64,000 bases of DNA from Anodontia alba (GCA_964016985.1 OZ024827.1:74038953-74102952), one strand, 5' to 3'; positions 46,620-57,089 are shown, counted from the first letter of the stretch. The notes: generated by a model from the sequence alone, not told the origin. Numbers and translations: made by a program.

Positions 46620-46866
46620 CTTAACCCATTTTAGTCTGGTGACCCCAAAAAGGGTAATTGGCAAACAGTGCAGACCCAGATCAGACGCCGCAGAACACGG
46701 TGTCTGATCAGGGTCTCCGCTGTTTGCAAATAGTTCAATCATTTTTCTCTAGGAATATCTAAATCAAATAGCCTGACATACCTAAAATCGAAATTAGAAT
46801 ATTCCAATATATATAGTGTGTGTGTGTGTGGGGGGGGGGGGGTTCTTTCAGTCTACAATGGGTTAA
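46620..46866. repeat. H5 element
   Basis: TTAACCCATTTTAGTCTGGT to CAGTCTACAATGGGTTAA; hairpin core at 46661-46728; contains a GT/poly-G tract (46817-46842). Confidence 0.75.
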
Positions 46867-46950
46867 AGCCGAATCCAAATGGTGCCAGGCATGAGAAAAG
46901 GGCCCTTATGCCATTTGCGAACAGCAAAGACATAGATCAGCCCGCACACT

Positions 46951-47162
46951 AGGGCCCAGTTGTTCAAAACTTAACGAAGTTGTTAGTTAACGTGACGTTA
47001 ACATTACGTAACAGTGACTTTTGCTGAAATATGTGAGTAAATTTTGCATTACATTTTGCAGCAAAAATATCAATGTATTTGAAAATACCTTAGCTACAAC
47101 AGTTAACGAGTTTGTCATTAACGAGCTCGTTAAGCTAACGATACTTTGAACAAATGGGCTTA
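46951..47162. repeat. H10 element (GGGCCCAGTTGTTCAAA ends)
   Basis: AGGGCCCAGTTGTTCAAAAC to CTTTGAACAAATGGGCTT, with TTAACGA repeats and a GCAAAATTT central stem. Confidence 0.8.
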
Positions 47163-47349
47163 CTGTACTTTCGACATCATTTGGAAAGACGTTTTTTGCT
47201 TGGTGTTTTATTTTAAAAGAAAATATTTTGTTTCTGATTGACCATATCTTGTCAGAAACCATTTGTCTTTTCTGTTCCTGTTTATTTACCATAAAATTAA
47301 ATTTACAGCCAAAAATGGGTCTGACCTATGTAATTTCTATAGTAAAGTG

Positions 47350-47357
47350 ATTTTTTT

Positions 47358-47388
<31 letters not shown>

Positions 47389-47414
47389 TTTTTTTTTTTT
47401 TTTTTTTTTTTTTT
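47350..47414. repeat. (TTTA)n and poly-T
   Basis: TTTATTTATTTATTTA followed by an uninterrupted T run. Confidence 0.93.
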
Positions 47415-47726
47415 GAATTTTTGTCTAAGAAAATAAGGGTTAAGTCAGCATCGATATATCACTGTATAGGTAGTAAAAGGCGATTTCACTATGTAACATC
47501 GAAGCAAGTAATTAACACAGTTTCGATATAACATACATGCACTTGTGGGTCGTTAAGGCAGTTTCTACACGATGGTCCTGTAAACAAAAACTTTTGAAGT
47601 ATTTCCCCTTCACTGAAACGCATTTTTGAAACCGTTTTACCCTCCCGCGCAAAGCAGTTCTGTAGAGAGTAAAAAGGTTACAAAAAAGTTGTGTGAGTTT
47701 CGGTAAAGATAATTGCTTCGAAGGTT

Positions 47727-48080
47727 TGCAGTAAAATGGCTCGAACATCTTTCGGACCATGGAAATTTGTTCGAAACATGGGTAGTTCGAGCCACTGGGG
47801 GTTAATCATGACACCAGTTCAGGAATCAAATAGCGATAATTTCGGGAAATCTTTTCGATTTTCTACACAACGATTGTATGTTATGTGTACTCATTAGAAT
47901 CTCATCGATGAGGCGATTCTAATTACACACAACATACAATTCCATGATAAAATTAGAAAAAAAACACTAAATATTTGTTTTCTTGAGCTATTGGAAGAAT
48001 CTTTTTGGGACTGAAAAACGAGTTCGAATCATCCACGGTAAACGAGCCATCCGTGTTCGAGCCATTGAGGTTATACTGTA
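47727..48080. repeat. P2 pogo-like MITE, copy 4
   Basis: Starts about TGCAGTAAAATGGCTCG and ends GTTATACTGTA; part of the central stem is deleted (47895-47930). Confidence 0.8.
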
Positions 48081-48185
48081 TATTAAAATGGTGCCCGCTG
48101 CTATTTAAGTCCAGCAGGTTAAAGATTAACATGTAAATAGCATGGAACACATTGTTTTAACTTAAACGTACAAAACTTTCCTTTA

Positions 48186-48366
48186 AAAGGTCAATCACAA
48201 CAGCAGAAAATGGCACTCCGGATTTTTTATTTTGCGAGAAAAACTTCATATTTCATGTGAATTGTCTGTCTAGCAAACGGTTCACGTGAAACCGGTAAAG
48301 CCTTGTTGTCTCTGAAAAAATAAAATAATACTTTATAATGTCTTCTGCTACATTTTTGAAATGCTG
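48186..48366. repeat. H7 element, degraded
   Basis: AAAAGGTCAATCACAACAGC, stem ATTTCATGTGAATTGTCTGT, GTCTTCTGCTACATTTTTG. Confidence 0.7.
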
Positions 48367-48857
48367 ACACAATTGAGACCAGAGGAGTTTTTAAGGAGGA
48401 GTATATGAGGAAAATTCTGTGTCAGTTCTTCATAAAAACATTAGAAGCATTAGAAGCGCCACGTGGATGCACTTATAATGAGTACCCACAACGTATGTTT
48501 TTATAGAGAAATCCCGTGGGCTTTGAGCGGGGTGAGCGCTTGTTTGCGTGGGGTGTGGGGGAGCGTTCGCTAGTCAGCTTGGTACCGATGCTCGAAAAAT
48601 AAATGGTGAGAAAGATTTTTTGTTGTTTTTTTTTCAAACCGGGCAGTGCACAGCGCTGTTATCATTTAAGATAGAAAAAAAAAGGTAATTTAACGGGAAA
48701 AAGGTGTGATTTCACGAGTCTGATAAAAGCGCTGTGATTAGGGGATAAAATAAAATCAGATGCTCACTGTATGCAGTGCGGTGAATCTACCCGAAACGAC
48801 CTCGGTAAGTTGTTTTGCCTTTCTCCCAATTTTTCTGAATTTAGATACACCTTTGAT

Positions 48858-49220
48858 GCATATTCACGGCTGCTTATCTCTAAACGCGCAACACCGTGTT
48901 GTGAAAAGAAAATCGAAAGGAGATCTTCCTGAAGTGGTTGCGGAGAGTCAGTTTAGGTGGCGTTGAAGGTTGGTGTCAGTTGGAATAAGGCTGAAATTTT
49001 GGAACAACATCCAAAATCGTGCGACGTTATTCAACCTCTTATTTAGTCTCCCATATAATCAGACCGAAATTGCAGTCTTTTAAGCGAACACGGAACAAAA
49101 CTCCTTTTTCTCCAGATGCAAGGTTGGTCAGATTTTGTCGTTCGGAAGATCTCCTTACGGTTTTCTTTCACAACAGTGTGTTGCGCGTGTGGAGATAGGC
49201 AGCCGTGATATTATTGAACA
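48858..49220. repeat. Large inverted repeat with about 75 bp arms
   Basis: TTCACGGCTGCTTATCTCTA...GGAGATCTTCC at 48863-48932 is matched in reverse by GGAAGATCTCC...GGAGATAGGCAGCCGTGATA at 49145-49212, with roughly 80% identity by eye. The inner part also folds (TTGCAGTC/AACCTT). No family assigned. Confidence 0.72.
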
Positions 49221-49331
49221 GAAGCTTATAGACATCTTCTCTAAAATCTATAGGAAATGGGTACTTTTTCTTATTACACAGTGAAAAAGAGTACTTTTTT
49301 TTTAAAAGAACGCATTGAAAAGGTATCAATT

Positions 49332-49515
49332 TTAACCCTTGTCCTGCTGAACCCAGATATATCCTGCCTTTGCAAACAGTGTAGATCCAGATCAGTTGGC
49401 TTCTTCTTGTTTGCCATTAAGATTGTGAATTTATATAAACCATCTGGATCAAGTAATCTGCTTGGCTGAAAACTAGAAGTGGGCGTGGTATCTTAATTTA
49501 TTCAGCATGACGTTT
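49332..49515 (+). repeat. H2 element downstream of gene B
   Basis: TTAACCCTTGTCCTGCTGAA at the left; right end TTAATTTATTCAGCATGACG. The second half of the hairpin is mostly deleted. On the minus strand the right end supplies AATAAA at 49497-49502, about 210 bp past the gene B stop. Confidence 0.8.
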
Positions 49516-49595
49516 AATATTTCGAGCACACTGTTTAGGGTATGTTTTGCAATGCTTTGTTTAAGCAATGGTACAAAGCTGACCAGCAAGCGCCT

Positions 49596-49650
49596 CCCGC
49601 CCCCCCCCCCCCACCCCACCCCCCCCCCCCCCCACGGGTTGGGTGGGGGT
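49596..49650 (-). repeat. Poly-C (poly-G on the minus strand) tract
   Basis: Long C runs broken by A, then GGGTTGGGTGGGGGTGG. On the minus strand, the sense strand of gene B, this is a G-run with several GGGG blocks about 60-115 bp past the stop. Confidence 0.92.
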
Positions 49651-49711
49651 GGAGAAATAAGCCCAAAATATTCCAGAATAATCATCAAATACTCTTCCTT
49701 AAGTGAGGTTT

Positions 49712-50436
49712 CTAACGACTGGGATAATTTATTTCTGGACGCTGTAGATTTGTGTTTGGATTGTCAAAAGTTGTTTGAGCACTATTTGTTTCATCAATAA
49801 ATTCAATGTCTTGACTTCCATGAAGCACCAATTGTTTCTTTACCGCCTGTTTTGGAGTGGAAGCACATAACAGCTCATGGGCAAACAAGAACGAGATTTT
49901 ATCTCGATCGAAGTCAACCGATTCTGGCGTGGACGGTTCCGTGTGACTAGGCACGTAACTATGGTAAATATTAGGCGCTCCTCGTGCAGAAGTCCTTGGT
50001 CTAAATATGTATTTCCCTACTTTTGTTTGAGATTCTTCTTCTGAACATGGTTGAGAACTTTGGGGCGGCACAGTGCTGTCTGTTTCAGCGTTTTTACACT
50101 TGACTGACGGAGACGACTGGCAAGAATACATGATTGATGAACCGGAATTAATATCACTCACTGCTTTGTCAGTTTCCGCATTGTTTAACTGTTCACAAGA
50201 TTTTTCACAATTATTAGAATTGTCATGTTGTTCCTCAGATTTTGAGTTAAGCTGCTGTTCCTCATGACATTCTAATTTTCCTGAATGTTTGGAACAATTT
50301 TGAGATGATTTTGAATAATGATCATATGGTGTTGTGGCATTTCCATTTAAATGCTTGTATCTTATCTTGTAGACTCTGCCAAGTTCCTTGTCTGAATTAT
50401 ATGTGTCATCTGACGGGTTCTCCATCTGTAAAGGCT
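49712..50436 (-). CDS. Gene B terminal exon: cytoplasmic tail, paralogue of gene A
   Basis: Last coding exon of gene B. Acceptor TTATTTTAG ends at 50437; the exon enters in phase 1 and has 241 codons including the stop. It opens with EPLQ-x-E and SD-TY, as in gene A. A diverged, low-complexity middle (Ser, Asn, Glu, Gln, Cys) follows, then the conserved block at 49790-50023. About 49 of 78 aligned columns of that block are identical by eye to gene A, including PSHTEP, TPES, DFDR and a 14-residue LFAHELLCASTPKQ run. Unlike gene A, which stops at FIDE, gene B continues for 25 more residues. A poly-G tract (C-rich on the plus strand, 49598-49650) lies just downstream in the presumed 3' UTR. No known domain was recognised. 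Confidence 0.82.
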
Positions 50437-50456
50437 CTAAAATAATAATAAAAAAA

Positions 50457-50636
50457 AAACGATAATAATTCTAATGGATACATTTTCAGGGGAGATAACT
50501 CTACCAAAATTGTTTTATCTCCCTTCTGAATAGGGTCTACTCTAAAAGAAAAGAATTTGCTCCCTGTGGGTGTGAGCTAATTCTTTCCTTTAAAGTAGAC
50601 TCCTTTTCAGAAGGGGTTGACGTATAGGAACAATAA
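50457..50636. repeat. Inverted-repeat element (CTCCCTTCTGAA type), copy a
   Basis: AATGGATACATTTTCAGGGG, ATCTCCCTTCTGAATAGGG, AAAAGAAAAGAATTTGCTCC and a complementary half GAGCTAATTCTTTCCTTTAA. It lies in the gene B intron beside the tail exon. Confidence 0.68.
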
Positions 50637-51094
50637 CAGAAAGTCACAGTAGTTACTTCCCTTGTGAAAATTGTGAAAAATCTACCGAGTGTATCAAGTA
50701 CCCGTATGTTTAATGGATACATCTGAAAGATTTTGCTACCCTTTTACGAAGAGAAACAACGCTTGAAGACACGAAATTACCTCCACAGTAGTTGACACTT
50801 TCCAAAAATGGGGGCTTGTCTTATAAGAAAGAATTGGCTCCTAGTTAGAACAAATTCTTCAAATGTAGCTCCCTGTGAGAAAGGAAGTAAAAATAAGTTT
50901 CATAGGATGTTCCAAGGGAAATAACTCTGATGTGAAAAAAGGTTGAAGTATGTATTCCCCTGAATTTCATTCCAGCGTGGCAAAGATCAAAAACAAGTAT
51001 GTGTTTGGTCAATGAAACAAAAAATCACTCTAGATCATAACATGCCACATGACCAACATTTAACCAAAGCAAATATCCGTAAGCAATTACTTTT

Positions 51095-51310
51095 GTTTAA
51101 CGCATAGCACTCTGGGTAAAATTTTCAGCAGACGACATTTTGAAATATTTTTCTTATTTTTCCCAGAAAACAGGATTTGACATTTCATGCAAATTGTCTC
51201 CTAAGGAGACAATTTGCATGGAATGTCAAATCCTGTTTTCTGGGAAAAATAAGAAAAATAACATCATTTTGTCGTCTGCTGAAAATGCCCAGAGAGTGGT
51301 AAAGGTTAAG
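51095..51310. repeat. H6 element, near-perfect hairpin
   Basis: TTTAACGCATAGCACTCTGG; the perfect stem at about 51159-51250 is centred on GTCTCCTAAGGAGAC; ends AGAGAGTGGTAAAGGTTAAG. Confidence 0.85.
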
Positions 51311-51324
51311 TCGCTTTCCTGCTT

Positions 51325-51700
51325 TTTGGATTTAGTGTTTACAATGGAGCGATAGTATACAAAAGCCACAACTTCCTTAAGGTAGTTGTCCACGTGATTA
51401 TCATAGACCCATGTAATCAAACCGTGCGTCAGACGAAAGCCAGGTAACGTTTATTTATAGCCGCGCTATTCTTGTCGCTGTGATGGCAGAGTGCTGTCAA
51501 TAGAGGGTTATCTGTTAAACCTGGACTGGGACATTTGGGGCATTGGCAAACAGTGCAGACCTAGATCAGGGTCTGCACTGTTTGCTTCACTTACAGGAAG
51601 TTATGGATTAAGCTATATTTCCGTCCCTGGCCATTTTCTCAGCCAGCACTCAGACAATTGACCCACCTGTGCTGTCGGTGCTTTGATTATTGTCTAGTTT
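51325..51700 (-). repeat. H15 element, reverse orientation
   Basis: The complement of the same landmarks, with GTTATTTATAGC-like, GTCCACGTGATTATCA, and a shortened hairpin core (GCAAACAGTGCAGACCTAGA... at 51547). Confidence 0.72.
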
Positions 51701-51721
51701 GCGTTTGTTTCAATAACACGA

Positions 51722-51951
51722 TTAACCCTTAAACTGCCAATCTGCTTTGTCATCTGCTTGTGATTTTAAAAGTCATTTCTGCAAACAATGTGGACCCAGA
51801 TCAGACTGCTCCTTTAGAAGCAGTCTGATCTGGATCCACACTGTTTGCCTGTATGCAAAAATAAGTTTGAAAAGTTTGCAAGAATATTCAGCAGACGACA
51901 TAAACAGACGACATTTTCAGATGCAGGTTTTCTTGGCGTTTTAAGGGTTAG
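51722..51951. repeat. H8 element, copy 2
   Basis: TTAACCCTTAAACTGCCAAT, the same hairpin GCAAACAATGTGGACCCAGA with GACTGCTCCTTTAGAAGC, and GGCGTTTTAAGGGTTAG. Confidence 0.85.
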
Positions 51952-52674
51952 ACTGTGTTCTAAAACTGATAATTTTACTTTGTCTCATTAACCTTTAGAA
52001 ACAATGCTGAATGAGTCGACTTGAAATGATGAGTCTTATTTTCTCAGAAAAATAATAGAAAAATAGAGTGTCGTCCGCTACAATTTCGCTTACGCTTTAA
52101 GGGGTAGGAAATACAGTAAAGTATCCACATATTTTTCACAACATATGTTGTGGCGCCTCATCGAGCCGCTTCTAATGAATACCCACAACAAATATTTTTG
52201 TCGAGAAGCAAGAAAAACATGAATACTTTTCAGTTAAAAAAGCGCCTTATTTTGAACTATGGTACATGTGGTTTGTAGACTGAATAGATTCCCTACACTA
52301 TATATTGGAAGAGTCCAATTTCAAGTTTAGGTATGTCCAGCATTGAGATTTAGATATTCCTAGAGAAAAATGGATAAACTATTTGCTAACAGTGGCGACC
52401 CTGATCAGATGCCGCGTCCAAATTTAGCGGTCTCCAGACTACAATGGGTTAAGGAATTATTGTGAAACTGGGCCCGGAGTAGCATGGTTTTACTGTAATG
52501 TACCTGTCAAAATTAAAATTCAAATTGATCTAATGCATAAAACGTGCATGTAAAATAGCAATTGTGTGGATATTTACTTTTTTACTCCTCAAAATAAAGT
52601 ATACATGCAATAACTTATGGACCAACGCATACAGATAACTTTTTAATGCAACAGAAAAAAAGGAATTAACCCAT

Positions 52675-52849
52675 TGAAGACTGGACACCCCTAAACGGGT
52701 AACTTGCAAACAGTGCAGACCAAGATCAGAGGCAGCAGAACGCGGCGTCTGATCATGGTCTCCACTATTTGCAAATAGTTAAAACCATTTTTCTTTATGA
52801 ATATCTATATAATATTGCCTGATATACCTAAAAATCGAAAATGGAATCT

Positions 52850-52897
<48 letters not shown>

Positions 52898-52926
52898 GGA
52901 GAGTTTATTCAGCCTTTAATGGATTA
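52675..52926. repeat. H5 element with a TA microsatellite
   Basis: AACCCATTGAAGACTGGACA to CAGCCTTTAATGGATTAA; the hairpin near 52705-52772 is imperfect. A (TA)n run of about 40 bp (52854-52894) sits where other copies read ATATATA. Confidence 0.75.
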
Positions 52927-52929
52927 ATC

Positions 52930-53128
52930 TTAACCCTTAAAGCGCCAAGCCAATATTGTAGCAGACGACATTCAATTTTTTTTTCAGAGAAAACAAGTCT
53001 TGACATGTCATGTGAATCGTCTGCCAAGCAGAAGATTCACATGAAATGTCAAGACTTGTTTTCTCTGAAAAATAAAAATAAATAAAAAATTGTCGTCTGC
53101 TGCAGTTGTGATTGGCGTTTAAGGGTTA
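52930..53128. repeat. H7 element next to gene B transmembrane exon
   Basis: TTAACCCTTAAAGCGCCAAG, stem CATGTGAATCGTCTGCCAAG with its complement, TGCTGCAGTTGTGATTGGCG and TTAAGGGTTAA. It ends 77 bp from the exon. Confidence 0.83.
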
Positions 53129-53204
53129 ATCAAATGTTGTGTTTCTTTTTGGGACAGTATATGTTAGTGTCAGTGTATAAACGGAAACTACATGAAATAG
53201 TTAC

Positions 53205-53354
53205 CTGCTTGCGACTCCTGAGATATGTTGCTTCTCTGTCGTCTTAGATAGTACAAACATAGTAGAATTATAACAACAGCACATATGAAAACAGACCCAG
53301 AAACTATAGCAGTTATTTCAGTAATCGAAAGTGTACTTCCTAGGTCGGACGAAT
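53205..53354 (-). CDS. Gene B transmembrane exon
   Basis: 150 bp exon in phase 1-1: acceptor CTTTTTACAG before 53354, donor GTAACTAT after 53205. It encodes a serine-rich extracellular stub (DSSDLGSTLS), a hydrophobic segment of about 23 residues with two Cys, the stop-transfer LRRQR and the juxtamembrane ISQESQA. Length, phase and layout match the gene A exon at 10758-10907 although the membrane segment itself has diverged, as is common for transmembrane anchors. An H7 hairpin element ends about 77 bp past the donor. Confidence 0.82.
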
Positions 53355-53426
53355 CTGTAAAAAGAAAAAAAATAAGTCTAACTGACAAAATTCCTTCACT
53401 AAATGCAACATACCATACTTGTTTGT

Positions 53427-53765
53427 CTGTTTGTTTGTTCGAGTTGGAGTTTTACGGCCCAAGCAACACTGTTTTCATGTCGAGCCGGTCAGTTAACCTA
53501 CACACATTTTTCCTGGGCAGGCTTACTCCTCTAACCCAGCTAGCATTCTACGTAAATCTACATCGGGCCGTCATCGGCCCGTCAGCTACCCTGACGGGCC
53601 GATGACGGCCCGATAAAGATTTACGTAGAATGCTGACTGGGAAGAGGTTAACCAGTAGGTGCGTATATACGTTCACCAGCTGCCCTTCATAAATCAGTGG
53701 ATGGGGGAGTATGACCATAGAAATGATTTCATAATCAACGTCCACGAAAGTTATGTGGCCATACT
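53427..53765 (-). repeat. Diverged SINE copy split by an H1 hairpin
   Basis: The SINE 3' tail and body are seen at 53427-53534 and continue at 53642-53765. The H1 element at 53535-53641 sits between. The head is largely lost. Confidence 0.75.
53535..53641. repeat. H1 hairpin element, copy 6, nested in a SINE
   Basis: Foldback: CCCAGCTAGCATTCTACGTA to TACGTAGAATGCTGACTGGG; near-perfect stem with loop AGCTACCC. It interrupts the SINE copy at 53427-53765. Confidence 0.9.
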
Positions 53766-53841
53766 TGGATACCGTATTTACACTAAGTAAGGGGAGATAT
53801 ATGTCTTTGCAAATAGTGTAGACCAAAGTTAGACACTGCTT

Positions 53842-53892
53842 CGTGTGTGTGTATGTGTGTATGCGTGCGTGCGTGCGTGTGTGTGTGTGTCC
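53842..53892. repeat. (GT)n / (GC GT)n microsatellite
   Basis: GTGTGTGTGT and CGTGCGTGCGTG units, in the gene B intron between the LDLa and transmembrane exons. Confidence 0.9.
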
Positions 53893-54047
53893 AATTGAGA
53901 CACCGCTTCATCTGTGCGTGCGTCTGTGTTTGGTTCTACATTCGTTAGCAGCCTTTCTGTATTGGATCTGCATTCATATCGTAGATTAGAATATAAGTCT
54001 GGCCTAATACTAGTATTTCCGAAATGATGAACAAAATAGACTTTTTA

Positions 54048-54182
54048 TTAGGGCTGCATTCAGAAGTGCAAAGTGATGGCGAACGTTTTGCCCTGGATCC
54101 CTGGACCTAATGACTAGCGCCAACAGGAGCAGGGGTCCAGGGCAAAAAAATCACGGGTAACGTGCACTTCTGAACGCAGCCC
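54048..54182. repeat. Inverted-repeat element (GGGCTGCATTCAGAAGTGCA ends)
   Basis: The terminal repeat pairs with TGCACTTCTGAACGCAGCCC; an inner stem TTTTGCCCTGGATCCCTGGA pairs with GGGGTCCAGGGCAAAA. Single copy here. Confidence 0.78.
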
Positions 54183-54590
54183 AGGTCTTTCCTACAATAC
54201 AGCATGTGGGCACAGCGAAGACTCAGATCGGCCTGCAAAACTGCGCAGTCTGATCAGAGTCGTGGCAGGGCAATCTGCAGGTAGGCATGGATCCAAAGCG
54301 TCCTCAGGAGGCCAGCATGCGCAGGCTGGTCAGAGATTCGCTGACCAGACATACAATCTTGTAGGAAACTCAGTGCCCCGGGCCGGTGTACCCCGGCTCA
54401 TATTTTCGGATACCTGAGATGTACACCACAAACTTCTATTATTGATAATGATCAATAAACTCATCCATCATACGCTAAGCATCACCTGTCAGAGTTGTAC
54501 AGATGAGGGTTGATCAAATTGCCATTTATCAACCATTTTTTGTCTTCATTCGTATGGTTTCTTCATTACACCAAACTGGTTCTTCCATCA

Positions 54591-54801
54591 ACGTTTACCA
54601 CTCTCTGGGCTAATTCAACAGACGACAAATGGATGATATATCTTTCTCATTTATCCCTGAAAATAGGCTTTGATATTTCATGCAAAATGCCTTCCTAGAG
54701 ACATTTTGCATGAAACATCAAAGCCTATTTTCTGGGAAAACTAAGGTAAAGTTTTTAAAAGGTCGTCTGCTAAAATTGTACCTAGCATGCGAAGAGTTAA
54801 A
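54591..54801. repeat. H6 element
   Basis: GTTTACCACTCTCTGGGCTA, stem around TTCATGCAAAATGCCTTCC, then GCATGCGAAGAGTTAAA. In the gene B intron between the LDLa and transmembrane exons. Confidence 0.78.
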
Positions 54802-55399
54802 AACGAAATGCTTATAGCGGATATCACAAAAATCAAGCTTACATGTACATTATATGTACTCTTAGATTACCATGCAAAATTGCGCACAAAAGGACCTCTA
54901 ACTGTAACATAGGCAATCCGCCTATCCCCAGCTTTCATGATTTCTCCATACCATTAATAAATTGATTATGAACATTCTAAATAGCTTTCGCTTTCATAGA
55001 AAATAAGGTTTGACATTTGATGTTCGGAAAAACGTTCGAAACGCTATTGTCATTTCACAGAAGGCGAACATGTCAGATGTTCACACTTTCATTAAAAACT
55101 GAAATGAACTGTAATCATTTTTATTTAGAAAAGAAAAGAAGTTTTGAATTGAGTTCAATGTCACCCAAACCAAATAAACTCTAAGCTTGTTGCAGCGATG
55201 TATCTATGCAGATTTGGTAAGAATGCGTCCTCTTGTTCAGAGATACTTTGCAGACAAAAAACTGTTCATCCAAACCGAAGCCGATGCCAACACCAGGATC
55301 CCGACCGAGATTCATGTATACCCCATTACACCGAAACTCATATATACTCCCTCGCCCCTCCCCCACCCCCTTCAAATCTGGTTGGGGAACATACTGTGC

Positions 55400-55613
55400 T
55401 TTACCCTAAATATTCGGACTCCTAAACCCATATATAATTATACATGCCCTAAAATTGAAAGTCTATTTTACTACCAGGCGAGGTGGCTAAATCTTTACTA
55501 GATGACTGGCAAACAGTGTAGACCCTGATCAGACGCCGCGTTATGCGGCGTCTGATCTGGGTCTACACTGTTTGTTCTGGCCTATTTGTCCCAATGCTTA
55601 GGGTAAATACGGT
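55400..55613. repeat. H3 element in gene B intron
   Basis: TTTACCCTAAATATTCGGAC to GTCCCAATGCTTAGGGTAAA with a perfect GCAAACAGTGTAGACCCTGA hairpin at 55508-55576. It ends 25 bp from the gene B LDLa exon. Confidence 0.83.
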
Positions 55614-55638
55614 CCGCTGGTTTTCTGTGAACACTCAC

Positions 55639-55746
55639 CTGAGCAATATTCATCTTCCCCTCCAAAACAGTCATTACTTCCGTTACATACCAGTTGCAGG
55701 GGTATACACCGCCGGTCCGCACACTCAAACTCTTTTACATCACACG
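55639..55746 (-). CDS. Gene B LDL-receptor class A domain exon
   Basis: 108 bp exon in phase 1-1: acceptor CTTTCAG before 55746, donor GTGAGT after 55639. It encodes one LDLa module with six cysteines spaced as in gene A (6-4-6-5-7), EFEC at Cys2, CIPLQLVC between Cys3 and Cys4, NDC at Cys5 and GEDEYC at the end. The Asp that usually follows Cys4 is Asn, while the Asp before Cys5 is kept: the reverse of gene A. An H3 hairpin element ends 25 bp from the donor, in the intron. Upstream (higher coordinates) an H6 element begins only about 25-30 bp from the acceptor. No preceding exon was recognised. Confidence 0.85.
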
Positions 55747-55769
55747 CTGAAAGTAGGAGCGACTCTCTG

Positions 55770-55986
55770 TTAACGCTCTCCATACTAGGCAAAAATTTTC
55801 ACCAGATGAAATCTTGGAATATTTTTTATTTTTCCAGAAAATAGAGGTTGACATTTCATTGAAACTGTCTCGTAAGGAGCCTGACAATTTGCATGAAATG
55901 TCAAATCTTATTTTCTGAAAATAAAATAAGAAAAATGTTGCAAATTTGTCGTCTGCAGGATTTCCCAACAGCTTGGTGCAGGTTAA
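55770..55986. repeat. H6 element upstream of gene B LDLa exon
   Basis: GTTAACGCTCTCCATACTAG, stem GACATTTCATTGAAACTGTC, GTCGTCTGCAGG, then CTTGGTGCAGGTTAA. It begins only about 25 bp from the LDLa exon acceptor. Confidence 0.78.
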
Positions 55987-56841
55987 TGCAGTGACATATC
56001 TCTAATAGACTCTTCCATCATGTAAGTCGGAACGGTTCATTGTCTACTTAAAGGGGTCTTTTATGTAAACTGATATGCTTCTGTTCTTATAAATTGCTTA
56101 TTTGGTGACAAAAGATGAAAATCCTAATCATTCGCCTCATTCTGTGGTGTCTGATATGGGTCTACATTGTTTGAGAAATTCCATTTTTGAATGCTAGACA
56201 TTAAAGAAATACTACCATAAACTTAATGTCTATTAACCAGCGAGCAATCAAACTCAAAATTGTTTTGGAAAACATCTAAGCAAATTTTCAATTTAAACAA
56301 AAAGCCTACAGTCCTAACTTCACTTAATTTGAATAATAAATACGTCGAAACAAGCACTCAGAAAGCAAACATGTTAAATAACTACTCCTCACAAGCAATA
56401 GAAGATGAATTTTTATAAATCTTGACCCCACTTGTCAATTTTCAGCATGAAAACTTAGCAAAAATAACAATAACAATCAAAGAAGTAAATGACGGCCTGG
56501 AAAACTTAAATATAATTAAGGCAAGTGGCCCGATTTTATCAGTCAAAGACTTTTAAAGGAAGGTGCTCCTGTATTGTCTAAACCTATGTCTATAAGTTTT
56601 AATCGTTCTCTACAGCAAGGATACTTCTGACCTTTTTGGAAGGACGCTAACGTAGTAGCAATACTTGACAAAGGAGACAAACCATTACAATCTATGTAAT
56701 TACAGACCTATCTCTCTATTAGGCACGGTAGGAAAAACTATGGAATAGTGTGTCCACAAACATCTCTTCAACTATATCAGCAGAAATAATCTACTTACTC
56801 CCTTCCAGGCTAGATTTATTCCAGGAGACAACACTACTAAT

Positions 56842-57089
56842 CTGGGCCCGGTTGTTCAAAGCGTCGTTAGCTTAACGAGCTCGTTAAGGGTCATTTCGTT
56901 AACTGTTTTAGCAGATTCAATATGCAATATTCTGATATTTTTTGCTGAAAAAATGTGAGTAGCTTTTGCACTGCAAAAGCTACTCACATTTTTTCAGCAA
57001 AAAATTTCAGCATATTTGTGTATCACTCGATTTAAATTTTAACGAATCGTTAACTAACGACATCGTTAGCTTTGAACAACTGGGCCCAG
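56842..57089. repeat. H10 element inserted in the LINE remnant
   Basis: TGGGCCCGGTTGTTCAAAGC to GCTTTGAACAACTGGGCCCA; a perfect central hairpin GTGAGTAGCTTTTGCA at about 56953-57010. LINE coding sense continues on both sides. Confidence 0.87.
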
